Assembly (NCBI RefSeq): GCF_036226525.1
Contig: NZ_CP108487.1
Location: 1,798,001-1,862,000 of the forward strand
DNA length: 64,000 nucleotides
Direction: 5' to 3'
Origin: Kribbella sp. NBC_01245
Lineage (GTDB): Bacteria > Actinomycetota > Actinomycetes > Propionibacteriales > Kribbellaceae
In this document: positions 19,922 to 28,459 of the stretch, piece after piece
Layout of the letters: each line of letters opens with the position of its first letter
Position numbering within the stretch: position 1 is the stretch's first letter
Notes under the pieces: generated by a model
What the model was told of the DNA's origin: nothing
The model's database searches: none
The model's input: the letters and a program-made list of their open reading frames with translations, nothing else
Made by a program: the position numbers and the translations under genes

Positions 19922-21313
19922 ATGCGCGAGGCGAAACTCGTTGGCCTGAGTCCGGATGGCAAGCAGCTCATCCTGGCCGCGGCCGAGACGGGTGAGGAGT
20001 TCGCCGTACCGGTCGACGACCGGTTGCGTGCTGCCCTGCGCGGCGACCGTGCCCGACTCGGCCAGCTGGAGATTCAAATGGAGAGCGCCCTCCGCCCCAG
20101 GGACATCCAGGCGCGGATTCGCGCCGGGGAGAGCCCCGAAGCGGTCGCGGCGGTCGCCCAGATGCCGATGGAACGGGTGATGGCTTTTGCCGGCCCCGTC
20201 TTGGCCGAGCGCGACCACGTCGCCAACCTCGCTCAGCGTGCCTCCGTTCGCCGCCGCGGTGGCGAGGGCCCGACCCGCAACCTGGGCGCCTGGGTGACCG
20301 AGCGCCTCCGCGGCCGTGCCGTCGACCCGGCCAGCGCCGACTGGGATGCCTGGCGCCGCGATGACGGCCGCTGGGCGGTGCGCGTGTCCTACCAGGCGGA
20401 GGACATCGAGCACGTCGCCATGTTCGCGTACGACGCTCCTGGGCGTTATGCCGTGCCCGATGACGAGGAAGCGCGCTGGCTGGTCGGCGAGCAGACCCAG
20501 GTCATCGCACCCCAGCAGCCCGAGCGACGGCTGACCGCGGTGGTCAACACCATCGACATCGCGCCGGACCACATGGCCGACAGCTACGAAGCTGGTTTCG
20601 AGGCTGGGTTCGAGGACGCCATCAGCATCACCCGGGAGCGCCCCGCCAACCCCGCGAACCGCGACGAGTCGCGCGACCAGCGTGGGCCGCGGCGGTTCCA
20701 GTCGGTGCCGTCGACGGCTGAAGGCTCGCCGGATGAGGAGCCGACTCTGATCAACGTCGGGCCGGTCGATCCGCCGTCGCCGATCCGGGGCACGGTTCGC
20801 ACGGTCGAGCGTTCGCCGGAACCACCGGTCGAGGTCCCGGTCAACCCGCCGGCCGAGCGTCGGCCGGAGGCACCCGCGGCCGAGGCTCCCGCTGCTCCCG
20901 TCGAAGCCCCGGCTCCCGCGGCACCTGCGACGCCCGCTGCTCCCGCGGCTGAGACGAACGTGGCCCGGCTGGCGCCTGCGCGCAACGCCGAGACCGCCGA
21001 CGTACAGGCTCGTGAGACTGCTCGTTCGGAGTCGTTCCCGCAGGCAGCGCCGGAGCGCGGCAACCGGGTCGAGCGACCGGAGCCGCTCGACGCGCTGCCA
21101 TTCGAACCGGCCGCACCGGAAATCCCGACTAGACCTTCAGCGCCTACGGCCCCGGCTCCCCAGGCGCCGAAGGCTGATGAGCCTGACGCCAAGGGCGAGG
21201 TAGCACAGGAGACGCCGGCGCCTGAGCCGAAGAAGAAGCCCGCCCGCCGGGGTTCGAAGCGGGCGAGCGTGCCGAGCTGGGACGAGATCATGTTCGGCAA
21301 AAAGGCCGACTAG
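19922..21313 (+). CDS. sepH: Septation protein SepH (DUF3071)
   Basis: A 463-residue actinobacterial cell-division factor; in Streptomyces and mycobacteria SepH binds FtsZ and stimulates its assembly. The N-terminal DUF3071 domain (residues 1-~195) begins MREAKLVGLSPDGKQLIL and includes the helix-turn-helix-like stretch RPRDIQARIRAGESPEAVAA. Residues ~230-440 are a Pro/Ala/Glu-rich disordered linker. The conserved C-terminal tail SWDEIMFG closes the protein. ATG 19922 has an AGAAGG-type ribosome site just upstream. The stop codon overlaps that of the opposite-strand neighbour within a shared CTAG at 21310-21313. Confidence 0.93.
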   Translation: MREAKLVGLSPDGKQLILAAAETGEEFAVPVDDRLRAALRGDRARLGQLEIQMESALRPRDIQARIRAGESPEAVAAVAQMPMERVMAFAGPVLAERDHVANLAQRASVRRRGGEGPTRNLGAWVTERLRGRAVDPASADWDAWRRDDGRWAVRVSYQAEDIEHVAMFAYDAPGRYAVPDDEEARWLVGEQTQVIAPQQPERRLTAVVNTIDIAPDHMADSYEAGFEAGFEDAISITRERPANPANRDESRDQRGPRRFQSVPSTAEGSPDEEPTLINVGPVDPPSPIRGTVRTVERSPEPPVEVPVNPPAERRPEAPAAEAPAAPVEAPAPAAPATPAAPAAETNVARLAPARNAETADVQARETARSESFPQAAPERGNRVERPEPLDALPFEPAAPEIPTRPSAPTAPAPQAPKADEPDAKGEVAQETPAPEPKKKPARRGSKRASVPSWDEIMFGKKAD

Positions 21314-21975
21314 ACCTCTGCACGATCAGGAGTTCCGCGCTTGATCAGGGCGGTTCCGTAGCTGAAGAGCCAGACGACCCAGAGCAGCCAGCCGGCCAGG
21401 CCGATCAGCCCGAACACTCCGCCGCGGGCGACCACCAATGGCGTCAGTACGGCGGAGAGCAAGGTCAGCGCGGCAGCCGTGAACCCAAGCGTGCGCTGCC
21501 ACGGGCGGATCAGCCCGCAGCGAAGACCGGCAATGGACAAGCCCGTCAACGCGAGGGCAAGGAACGTGCCGTTGATGGTGAGCAGCGCGTCCTCCAGCGG
21601 CCAGAGCGCCGCCGCCTGCTCCGGCTGCTGCACCAACGCGACGCGCGTCGAGATGACGCCGACGAACACCGCGGTCTGGAGCAAGAGGCCTGCGACGCCG
21701 ACTACAGACCACGCCTCGTTCCGCTCGCGTTCCTGCGGCCAGAGAGTCGCGAACGCGCCTGCGGCGAACAACACCACGCAGAACCAGGCGATCGGAGTGA
21801 GCGCCGAGGACAACCCGACCAGACCACCGTGATCGGCGAAGAACGCGGTGACCTCGTCGAGTTCGGCGCCGGATGTCGGATGTCCGGCGGGGATTGTGAT
21901 CAGGTTGGCTAGCACGATCGTGGTGGCGAAGCCGATGGCGCCGAAGCCGCCCACGCGATTGAATTGACTTGTCAT
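21310..21975 (-). CDS. Multi-pass membrane protein, DUF4386-like, TetR target candidate
   Basis: A 221-residue protein with about six hydrophobic segments (for example FGAIGFATTIVLANLITIPA and ALTPIAWFCVVLFAAGAFAT). The layout resembles small DUF4386-type integral membrane proteins, but I cannot confirm the family. ATG 21975 is preferred: it leaves only 45 bases to the divergent TetR gene and removes an unlikely basic N-terminal extension. There is no good ribosome site, so a leaderless or weakly initiated message is possible. The regulator next door is the probable repressor. It ends tail to tail with sepH, sharing CTAG. Confidence 0.65.
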   Translation of the reverse strand: MTSQFNRVGGFGAIGFATTIVLANLITIPAGHPTSGAELDEVTAFFADHGGLVGLSSALTPIAWFCVVLFAAGAFATLWPQERERNEAWSVVGVAGLLLQTAVFVGVISTRVALVQQPEQAAALWPLEDALLTINGTFLALALTGLSIAGLRCGLIRPWQRTLGFTAAALTLLSAVLTPLVVARGGVFGLIGLAGWLLWVVWLFSYGTALIKRGTPDRAEV

Positions 21976-21985
21976 ATATTGATTA

Positions 21986-21997
21986 TTACACCCGTAA
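21986..21997. promoter_or_regulatory. Candidate TetR operator, TTAC-N4-GTAA
   Basis: The dyad TTAC-ACCC-GTAA lies in the 45-base divergent gap between the membrane-protein gene and the TetR gene, in unusually AT-rich DNA (21973-22002). This position is typical for autoregulating TetR proteins. The dyad is short, so the assignment is tentative. Confidence 0.4.
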
Positions 21998-22020
21998 AGT
22001 GAATTCGGCGAGAGGGTCGT

Positions 22021-22659
22021 ATGAGCGAGGAGCCAGGCGAGTCCGACGGCGGCGAGCGGCGGCGGTACGAGTCGTTGCGGCGGACCGCGCAGGCACAAGA
22101 GACGCGAGCCGAGATAGCTCGAGCAGCGCGGCAACTGTTCCTTGACCGCGGCTGGTCAGCCACGACCGTGCGAGATGTCGCGCGGGAGGCCGGCGTGTCA
22201 GTCCCGACCGTCTACGCGACGTACGGCAACAAGACCGGGCTGGCGCTCGCGCTGGCCGACGCGGCCGACCTCTCCGCGGATCTCCCCCGGCTGCTCGACG
22301 AGCTGGCGTCGGCGGATCCACGCGGCCAACTCGCCGCCATGGCCGCGTACGACCGCCGCCTCTACGAACGCGCCGGTGACGTGATCGGCCTGGTCCGCGA
22401 CGCCGGCCGAACTGAACCCGATCTCGCGAGCACGTACGTCGACGGCCGCCGCCGAGCCGACGAGGCCCACCGCCAGGTCTTCACCTCCTGGCCGGCCGGA
22501 ACCCTCCGCATGGAGGTCGACCAGGCGCTCGACGTCTATGCGGCACTGTGCACGATCGACGTCTTCACCACGCTCACCGGCGAACGATCCTGGTCCCCGG
22601 ACCAGGTCCAGAGCTGGTGGGCCGAGACCCTGCCACGCCTCCTGCTGACCGAGGAGTAG
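22021..22659 (+). CDS. TetR family transcriptional regulator
   Basis: The 212-residue repressor has an N-terminal helix-turn-helix at about residues 24-70: ARAARQLFLDRGWSATTVRD then VAREAGVSVPTVYATYGNKT, the canonical TetR recognition-helix pattern. The C-terminal ligand-binding domain is helical and variable, so the inducer cannot be read off. It has an unusually charged 20-residue N-terminal tail before the domain. It is divergent from the membrane-protein gene, with a dyad between them, which makes that gene and its own gene the likely targets. Confidence 0.9.
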   Translation: MSEEPGESDGGERRRYESLRRTAQAQETRAEIARAARQLFLDRGWSATTVRDVAREAGVSVPTVYATYGNKTGLALALADAADLSADLPRLLDELASADPRGQLAAMAAYDRRLYERAGDVIGLVRDAGRTEPDLASTYVDGRRRADEAHRQVFTSWPAGTLRMEVDQALDVYAALCTIDVFTTLTGERSWSPDQVQSWWAETLPRLLLTEE

Positions 22660-22686
22660 TCGCGTCGTCTCAGATTGTGGATCGGG

Positions 22687-22715
22687 TTGGCAGTGAGCCA
22701 AGGTTCTGCCATCAT
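22687..22715 (+). promoter_or_regulatory. Candidate promoter of the Cys-leader/22843 unit
   Basis: TTGGCA (22687-22692) and CATCAT (22710-22715) are separated by 17 bases, placing a start site close to the leader ORF's ATG at 22726. The transcript would therefore be leaderless or nearly so with respect to that ORF. Confidence 0.45.
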
Positions 22716-22725
22716 CGATCGCACT

Positions 22726-22761
22726 ATGCGAATTACCTGTTGTCTCTGTTGTTGTCGCTGA
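22726..22761 (+). CDS. 11-residue polycysteine leader peptide
   Basis: ATG to TGA encodes MRITCCLCCCR: five TGT cysteine codons out of eleven, in a region with no other gene. Leaderless polycysteine short ORFs of this kind are known in mycobacteria as cysteine-responsive attenuators, where ribosomes stalling for lack of Cys-tRNA open the downstream ribosome site. Here a hairpin ACGCCG-TCAC-CGGCGT (22765-22780) starts 3 bases after the stop. A 12-base palindrome GAATCCGGATTC (22825-22836) covers the weak ribosome site of the gene at 22843. No Shine-Dalgarno precedes the leader. The coding call rests on composition and context only. Confidence 0.6.
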   Translation: MRITCCLCCCR

Positions 22762-22842
22762 CGTACGCCGTCACCGGCGTGCGAGGCCTTGCTCCAAGCC
22801 CGACGCCAACAACACAGATCACAGGAATCCGGATTCGCCACG

Positions 22843-23277
22843 ATGAAACTCTCGTCTTTCGCTGACCTGCTCGCCTCGCGCGGTCTCGAACTGCTGCCCG
22901 GCTCGTCCGCCGTACCGGTCGAGCTGCTGGTCCGGCTCCCCGATCGCACCATCGCGCACTTCACCGCCCGCGGTACGACGCTGCGCCTGCGCCTCTTCGC
23001 CGAGCACGCGCTCGCGAACGTGGTGATCGCGCCCGAGTGCGGTTGCGCCGATCACCACCCGCAAGTCGGCCCAAGCCGCCTGGTCGTCGGCGCCCACGCC
23101 GTACCGCTGGCCGAACGCGTCATCGACGGCGAACTCACCTTCGGCTGGCAACACCACGAGGCCGGCCTCCTCCGCCTCCCCGACGCCGCCACCCACTTCT
23201 TCACCCTCTTGGAAAACCTCACGCGTTCCGCGGCCGCCCGCACCACCCCCGCCCGCGCCCTGGTCAGCGTCGCCTGA
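22843..23277 (+). CDS. Hypothetical protein downstream of Cys leader
   Basis: A 144-residue soluble protein that I do not recognise. ATG 22843 begins MKLSSFADLLASRGLELLPG; earlier in-frame codons fall inside the leader region. A cluster ECGCADHH around residues 68-75 and QHHEAG near 107 could bind a metal ion. If the upstream leader is a cysteine attenuator, the gene would be switched on when cysteine is scarce, pointing to sulfur metabolism or redox, but nothing in the protein proves this. A family A palindrome begins 26 bases after the stop. Confidence 0.65.
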   Translation: MKLSSFADLLASRGLELLPGSSAVPVELLVRLPDRTIAHFTARGTTLRLRLFAEHALANVVIAPECGCADHHPQVGPSRLVVGAHAVPLAERVIDGELTFGWQHHEAGLLRLPDAATHFFTLLENLTRSAAARTTPARALVSVA

Positions 23278-23303
23278 CCTGCGTGCTCGGCGGCCGCCTT
23301 CCC

Positions 23304-23404
23304 CTTCTTTGCGTTCATTCGTCGGAATCCGCCCTCTTCCGCCGCGTGCAGGTGCCGGTCCACTGAGCAGAGAGGGCGGATTCCGACGAATGAACGCAAA
23401 GAAG
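23304..23404. repeat. Family A palindrome copy 2 (34-bp perfect stem)
   Basis: Arms 23304-23337 and 23371-23404 are perfectly complementary over 34 bases. The core GTTCATTCGTCGGAATCC is shared with copies 3 and 4, while the outer bases (CTTCTTTGC and its complement) differ from copy 1 yet still pair. It lies 26 bases after a plus-strand gene. Confidence 0.9.
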
Positions 23405-23424
23405 AGCACCGGGTTGACGAGGTC

Positions 23425-23454
23425 TTGAATTAGTAACACGCATGGTTTAACTTA
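23425..23454 (+). promoter_or_regulatory. Promoter with embedded operator, secreted beta-helix gene
   Basis: TTGAAT (-35, 23425-23430), a 17-base spacer and TAACTT (-10, 23448-23453). Positions 23432-23454 read AGTAACAC, two bases, then ATGGTTTAACTTA. They match 21 of 23 bases of the site in front of the ABC-transporter operon (36069-36091, other strand), including spacing and -10. The predicted leader is about 70 bases. Confidence 0.7.
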
Positions 23455-23528
23455 ACCGGCACTGTGACGGCCGGGTCAGCTGAACCGGTTGTCAGCCGCC
23501 GCTCGGGCCGCCCCCTGGAGGTTTGTCG

Positions 23529-26500
23529 ATGACCGTGCGCCGTCTGCTAGCGGGACTGCTGCCCACCACTTTGCTGCTCGTCGCGCTCCCCGCGCCGGCG
23601 AACGCGGCCCCGAACTTGTACCCCAGCGGTGTCGGCGTCGACCTCGGTCCGACCCCGACCACTCTTGGCGTGAAACCAGCCGCCGGCGAGGATCCGGCCG
23701 GCCTGCAAACCGGCACCGAGCAGGGCAAGACGTACTGGCGGACCAACCGCGCCGCCAACACGGAGTTCCTGTCGTTCGACGTGGATCGGGACTACGTCGA
23801 GGCGCTGAGTACGAACGACGTCGTGGTGACGGTGACGTACCTCGATGCCGGCTCAGGCGTACTCAAGCTCCAGTACGACGCCGAGGCCGATCCGGCCGCG
23901 AACGCCACCGCCATCCCGCTGACCAACGAAGGCGGCTGGAAGACCGGCACCTTCGACCTCGCGGACATCGAGTTCGCCGATCGCCTCGGTGGTGCCGACC
24001 TGCGGCTGACCGGTGATGCCGACATCACGATCGCCGCGCTCCGGATCAGCACCGTCGGCGCGAGTGTCCAGCTCGGCGCCAACCCGCAACAGGACGGCGT
24101 CAGCGTCCGCGCGGGCGACCGTGGCGAGGGCCTGATCACCGGCGCCGAACAAGGCCGGACCTTTTGGCAGACCAACCTCGCCGCGCCACCGCCGGGCACG
24201 GGCTTCTTCTACCTCAACGTCTCGGACACGTTCCTGTACGACAACAGGAACCTCGTCCTGATCAGCATCGACTACTTCGACGAGGGCAACGGCCGCCTCG
24301 GGTTGCACTACGACTCCCCCGGCGACGAGCTGATCGACAAGTTCAAGCCGTCGGCGGTGTTCCAGTACGGCGATACGAAGACCTGGAAGACGCACACGTT
24401 CGCGCTCGACGACGCGGTGATGACGAACCGGTCGAATGGGTCCGACCTGCGGATCCACGTCGGCGACGGCACGGTCGACCTGAAGGTGGCCGCCGTACGG
24501 ATCGCCAAGGTCGCGACCACGCTCAACCTGACCGAGGGCCTGCAGAACCTCATCACCGAAGCCGCCCGCGTCGAGAAGGCTGCACGCGAAGGCACGCGCG
24601 ACGGCCAGTTCCCCGTCGGCAGCCGCGCCACTCTCCGACAGGCCATCGACAAAGCCCGCGCCGTCGCCGCGAAGCCGGGTGTGACCGACACCGAAGTCAA
24701 GGCCGCGCTGTACGAGCTCGACGGAAAGCTCGCCGCCTTCCGTGCCTCGGCGGTCGACACGAATATCGCTCCATCGGGTACGGCGTCCGCCAGCTCAGGC
24801 GGCGGCCCAGCTCAGGTGATCGACGGCAACCCGGCGACAGTCTGGACGAGCGACGCCGGCACGACCGGTGAGTGGCTGCAGGTCGATCTCGGTACGACGC
24901 GCGCCATCAACGACGTACGGGTCAACTGGGCCGGGGCGTACTCCCCGGACTACGCGGTCGCGCTGTCGACGGATGGCGCGAGCTTCACCCCTGCCGGGCG
25001 GATCGGCTCGCCGGGCGGCAACCAGACCAGCCGCACGCGCTTCGCGACCACCACGGCCCGGTACGTCCGGGTGATGCTCGACAACTACGCACCGGGCGGA
25101 AGCACCTTCGCGGTGAAGGAGCTCCAGGTCCGCAACGTGCCGGTACCGACACCGCAGTCCAAGCTCGTCCAGACGGTCAACCCGACCGAGGACGGGGTGA
25201 TCGCGGACTTCGACATCACCAAGTACGGCGTGGACCGCACCGGGCGGGCGGACGCGACGAAGGCGATTCAGCGCGCGTTGTACGACTGCCAGGACGCGGG
25301 TGGTGGCACGGTCTGGCTGCCAGTCGGCAAGTACCGCGTGACCGATACGCTCGAGGTGCACGCGTTCTGCACGCTGCGCGGCGATCGACGCGATCCGGAT
25401 GTTGCCCACGGCAACTACGGCACCCTGGTGGTCGCCGATCTCCCGACCGGCGGCGACGCGCCCCTGTTCCGGATCGGCGGCAGTGCCGGCGTGATGGGGC
25501 TGACGACGTACTACCCGCGGCAGAACGCGACCAGCCCGGTCCCGTACGGCTACACGTTCGAGGTCCCCGGGAACGCGTGGATCGGCAACGAGAACTACAT
25601 GATGTCGACGGTCTCCGACGTCACGATGCTCAACTCGTACAAGGGAATCGGCATCAGCACGTTCGCCAATGACCGCGGCGGCTCGCCGGGCTCGAGCCAG
25701 GTGCACGAGTCGACGACCATCCGCAACGTGAAGGGCACGGTCCTGTTCGAAGGGACGCGCGCCTACAACGGTGCTGACGTCGGCACCTGGGAGAACGTGA
25801 CCTTCAGCAACGCCTACTGGGCCGCAGTGCCAGGTGCGCCGACACGGGCTGCCATCGACACGTGGACTCGAGCCAACGGCACCGGCTTCGTACTCGGCGA
25901 CTTGGAGTGGGACCAGTTCCACCGGATCAGCGCGAGCGATTACAAGGTCGGCATCCGCGTGGTGGCCGGGCAGCGCGCGAGCTTCACTGGGAGCTTCCTC
26001 CAGCCCGAGATCCGCCGTACGACGACAGCGCTCCTGGTCGACGAGATGGACGAGCGCTGGGGTATGACGTTGGCGGGCGGGCGGCTCGAGGGCAAGATCC
26101 AGAACGACTCGCGTGGATACGTGAAGATCACTGGTACGGACGTAGAGGGTGAGACCTCCGGCACGGTCTACCGGATGGCGGGCGCGGCTCCGACGTACAC
26201 GCCGGGTCCGTTGCCGAGTCCAGCGCGTCGGGTGCTCTACAGCGCCTCGGCGGCTCCGCACGGCGTCGGGTATCTCCCGAGCGCTGACGCGACCGGTGCA
26301 ATCCAGAAGGTGCTCGACAAGGCTGCTCGTGAAGGAGGTGGCATTGTCTATCTGCCTGCGGGTTGGTACCGGATTAGCACGCGTCTACGGGTTCCGGCGG
26401 GCGTAGAGCTTAGAGGTGCGTCAGCGGTTCCGAACCGGGATCAGTCGGGCACTAGCGGCGGTACGGTCCTCCACGCGTTTGAGGGTCGGAACGCGCCTGC

Positions 26501-27392
26501 GACGGCTCCAGCGCTCATCACGCTCGACGGCAACCGTGCGGGCGTACGCGGGCTACGGGCGTTCTACCCCGAGAACAACCCCGGTAAGGCGGAAGGGCTC
26601 GTCCCTTACCCGTACACCGTTCGCGCCAACGGCACGTCGACGTACGTCGTCAACGTGGGTCTGCCGAATGCGTGGAACGGTCTGGACTTCGCGACGTACC
26701 GCAATGACGGGTTCGTCGTACGGAAGCTCGCGGGCGCGTTCTTCGACAACACGATTGCCGTGGGCAACAGCAAGAACGGCCGGATCGAGGGCATGCTGTC
26801 CAACGGGAACGCCGTCACCCGAGTCGGTTACCAGGTGCCGCATTGGATGACCGAAGGGGACATCTTCGCGCTGGTGATCGACAAGTACATGCGCAAGCAG
26901 GCGAAGCTCGTCACGGTTGATGGTGCGACCAACCTGAAGATCTTCAACATCTTCGGGTACGGCTTCCACGATGGTCTCAAGGTCACGTCGGGCGAGGTGG
27001 ACGTGTTCAACATCGGCACGGACAACCTCGGTTCGGATGGCTTCACCATCGCGGTCGCGGGTGGAGACGTCGATGTCACGAACGTTGCCCGCTACAACGG
27101 TTCGACCAGCACCGGGCCGGTGAAGCTGCGCAACGTAATGGCGATCAACATCGTTGAGCGGGCGATCAGCGCTAAAGCGGAAGCTGGTGGCACAGTCGTT
27201 CTCCAGGGCAACGAATCCGCGCCTGGGCGGTACGAGCCGGGCGTGACCGTCACCGCGTCCGCGAAGGCCTCGGCCGGATACGCGTTCCGCGACTGGACGG
27301 TCGATGGCACTGTGGTGTCGACGTCGGCCGACTACACGTTCACGGTCGGCAGCACTGACCTCGTCGTGACCGCCAACTTCACTACGAATTAA
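23529..27392 (+). CDS. Secreted multidomain protein with two pectate-lyase/GH55-like beta-helices
   Basis: A 1287-residue exported carbohydrate-active protein. ATG 23529 follows GGAGG by 7 bases. The signal peptide is residues 1-26 (cut after ANA). Then come two related beta-sandwich repeats (about 30-170 and 175-325; shared GTEQGKTYWRTN and GAEQGRTFWQTN), a short helical stretch, and an F5/8C (CBM32-like) domain at about 412-545 (NIAPSGTASASSGGGPAQVI). Two Pectate_lyase_3-type helices start near 560 (KYGVDRTGRADATKAIQRAL) and 919 (GGGIVYLPAGWYRI). An InlB-like repeat closes the protein (about 1218-1287). Tandem helices resemble GH55, but no catalytic residue can be assigned. The promoter shares its operator with the sugar ABC operon. 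Confidence 0.82.
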   Translation: MTVRRLLAGLLPTTLLLVALPAPANAAPNLYPSGVGVDLGPTPTTLGVKPAAGEDPAGLQTGTEQGKTYWRTNRAANTEFLSFDVDRDYVEALSTNDVVVTVTYLDAGSGVLKLQYDAEADPAANATAIPLTNEGGWKTGTFDLADIEFADRLGGADLRLTGDADITIAALRISTVGASVQLGANPQQDGVSVRAGDRGEGLITGAEQGRTFWQTNLAAPPPGTGFFYLNVSDTFLYDNRNLVLISIDYFDEGNGRLGLHYDSPGDELIDKFKPSAVFQYGDTKTWKTHTFALDDAVMTNRSNGSDLRIHVGDGTVDLKVAAVRIAKVATTLNLTEGLQNLITEAARVEKAAREGTRDGQFPVGSRATLRQAIDKARAVAAKPGVTDTEVKAALYELDGKLAAFRASAVDTNIAPSGTASASSGGGPAQVIDGNPATVWTSDAGTTGEWLQVDLGTTRAINDVRVNWAGAYSPDYAVALSTDGASFTPAGRIGSPGGNQTSRTRFATTTARYVRVMLDNYAPGGSTFAVKELQVRNVPVPTPQSKLVQTVNPTEDGVIADFDITKYGVDRTGRADATKAIQRALYDCQDAGGGTVWLPVGKYRVTDTLEVHAFCTLRGDRRDPDVAHGNYGTLVVADLPTGGDAPLFRIGGSAGVMGLTTYYPRQNATSPVPYGYTFEVPGNAWIGNENYMMSTVSDVTMLNSYKGIGISTFANDRGGSPGSSQVHESTTIRNVKGTVLFEGTRAYNGADVGTWENVTFSNAYWAAVPGAPTRAAIDTWTRANGTGFVLGDLEWDQFHRISASDYKVGIRVVAGQRASFTGSFLQPEIRRTTTALLVDEMDERWGMTLAGGRLEGKIQNDSRGYVKITGTDVEGETSGTVYRMAGAAPTYTPGPLPSPARRVLYSASAAPHGVGYLPSADATGAIQKVLDKAAREGGGIVYLPAGWYRISTRLRVPAGVELRGASAVPNRDQSGTSGGTVLHAFEGRNAPATAPALITLDGNRAGVRGLRAFYPENNPGKAEGLVPYPYTVRANGTSTYVVNVGLPNAWNGLDFATYRNDGFVVRKLAGAFFDNTIAVGNSKNGRIEGMLSNGNAVTRVGYQVPHWMTEGDIFALVIDKYMRKQAKLVTVDGATNLKIFNIFGYGFHDGLKVTSGEVDVFNIGTDNLGSDGFTIAVAGGDVDVTNVARYNGSTSTGPVKLRNVMAINIVERAISAKAEAGGTVVLQGNESAPGRYEPGVTVTASAKASAGYAFRDWTVDGTVVSTSADYTFTVGSTDLVVTANFTTN

Positions 27393-27404
27393 GGGAGTTC
27401 ACCT

Positions 27405-27821
27405 GTGGAGCATTCCGGTTCGATCCGGGCAGTGCGCTGGTGGCGAAGACCATTGCCGAAGGCGGCTTCGGCAAAGTCACGTCGGCTGTCGCGACCGTGG
27501 CCTGGTGGCGCAGCGACGAGTACTACGATTCGGCCGCCTGGCGTGGCACCTGGGCCCTCGACGGCGGTGGTGCGTTGATGAACCAGCCACCGCGACAATT
27601 ACCTTCGCGAACGGCGCCGTACCGGCCCTCGACGAGCCGGACGGACATGTCACTCAGTACGCCGACATCTTCCAGGCCATCGAGAACTGGCGAGCGCCGG
27701 GCGTAACCGTCCAGCACGCCATCGACGCCCTGGCGACCGTCCGCGCCGTCTACCTCGCCGCAACCTTGCAACGCCCGGTCGCCTTCGCCGAAATGCTCGC
27801 CGGCAAGTACGACGACCAGGT
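27405..27821 (+). pseudogene. Decayed Gfo/Idh/MocA-type oxidoreductase
   Basis: A ribosome site (AAGGGAG) and GTG 27405 remain, but the frame breaks at once. From 27410 another frame reads AFRFDPGSALVAKTIAEGGF then WWRSDEYYDSAAWRGTWALD and GGGALMNQ, the middle of a Gfo/Idh/MocA dehydrogenase. The NAD-binding N-terminal fold and GxGxxG are missing. After MNQ (27586) the frame shifts by one and continues ATITFANGAVPALDEPDGHV to the family's C-terminus (AATLQRPVAFAEMLAGKYDD), with internal pieces absent. So there are at least three deletions. It is immediately downstream of the secreted beta-helix gene and was probably once part of the same catabolic unit. A family A palindrome begins at its 3' end. 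Confidence 0.8.
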
Positions 27822-27911
27822 TGCATTCATTCGTCGGAATCCGCCCTCTCCCGGCCACTGACCTGTGCTGGACCGCGCTGGTTGGAGGGCGGATTCCGAC
27901 GAATGAATGCA
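27822..27911. repeat. Family A palindrome copy 3 (27-bp perfect stem)
   Basis: Arms 27822-27848 and 27885-27911 pair perfectly over 27 bases (TGCATTCATTCGTCGGAATC...). The left end abuts the pseudogene 3' end and the right end is 14 bases from the stop of the minus-strand AhpD-like gene. Confidence 0.9.
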
Positions 27912-27925
27912 TAGGTGGCGGCGGA

Positions 27926-28381
27926 TCAGCCCCAGGCGCCGGCGGGTTCTTTGATGGTGGTGTTGATGCGGTTGAAGAAGTTGGCGGTCGCGATCATCAG
28001 GATGATGGCGGACAGGCCCTGCTCGTCGAAGTGGTCGGCGGCGTCGTCCCAGATCTGGTCGGTCACCGCGCCGGGTCGATCGGCCAGCCGGGTGGCCGCT
28101 TCCGCGAGTGCCAGCGCGGCCCGCTCGGCGTCAGTGAACAGGCTCGACTCGCGCCAGGCCGCCACCTGGTGCAACCGCTCGTCGGTATCACCCGCCTTCT
28201 TGGCGGTCGCGATACCGCCGCTCACGCAGGCGCCGCAGCCGTTGATCTGACTAGCGCGCAGATGCACGAGCTCGAGCGTGGTCTGCGGCACTCCCCCTTG
28301 GTGCATGGCCTTGAAGATGTTCTGGATGCCCTTCATCGCGTCAGGCAGGACCATGGCCGGGTTCTTCATACGGGCGTTCAT
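27926..28381 (-). CDS. Carboxymuconolactone decarboxylase/AhpD-like protein
   Basis: The 151-residue alkylhydroperoxidase-D-type protein starts at ATG 28381, with GGAGGAG about 7 bases upstream. The signature is LELVHLRASQINGCGACVSG near residues 37-56, with the CxxC pair (GCGAC) that in AhpD cycles between thiol and disulfide. The C-terminal half is helical (TANFFNRINTTIKEP). Probable role: peroxide or radical detoxification, or an unlinked member of this broad family. It lies 78 bases downstream of the ROK gene on the same strand and could be read from that operon, but the gap permits its own promoter. Confidence 0.85.
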   Translation of the reverse strand: MNARMKNPAMVLPDAMKGIQNIFKAMHQGGVPQTTLELVHLRASQINGCGACVSGGIATAKKAGDTDERLHQVAAWRESSLFTDAERAALALAEAATRLADRPGAVTDQIWDDAADHFDEQGLSAIILMIATANFFNRINTTIKEPAGAWG

Positions 28382-28459
28382 CGTCTTCTCCTCCATCAGT
28401 AGGTTCTTGCCCCACTGACGGACCCCACGCCGAAGATGTGACAGCGGCACGCAAAGTTC

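Noticed and set aside
17258..20572. 1104-codon open frame antisense to pepN and sepH
   Set aside because: Gly/Arg/Val/Asp-rich shadow of two certain genes caused by high third-position GC; no motif or ribosome site.
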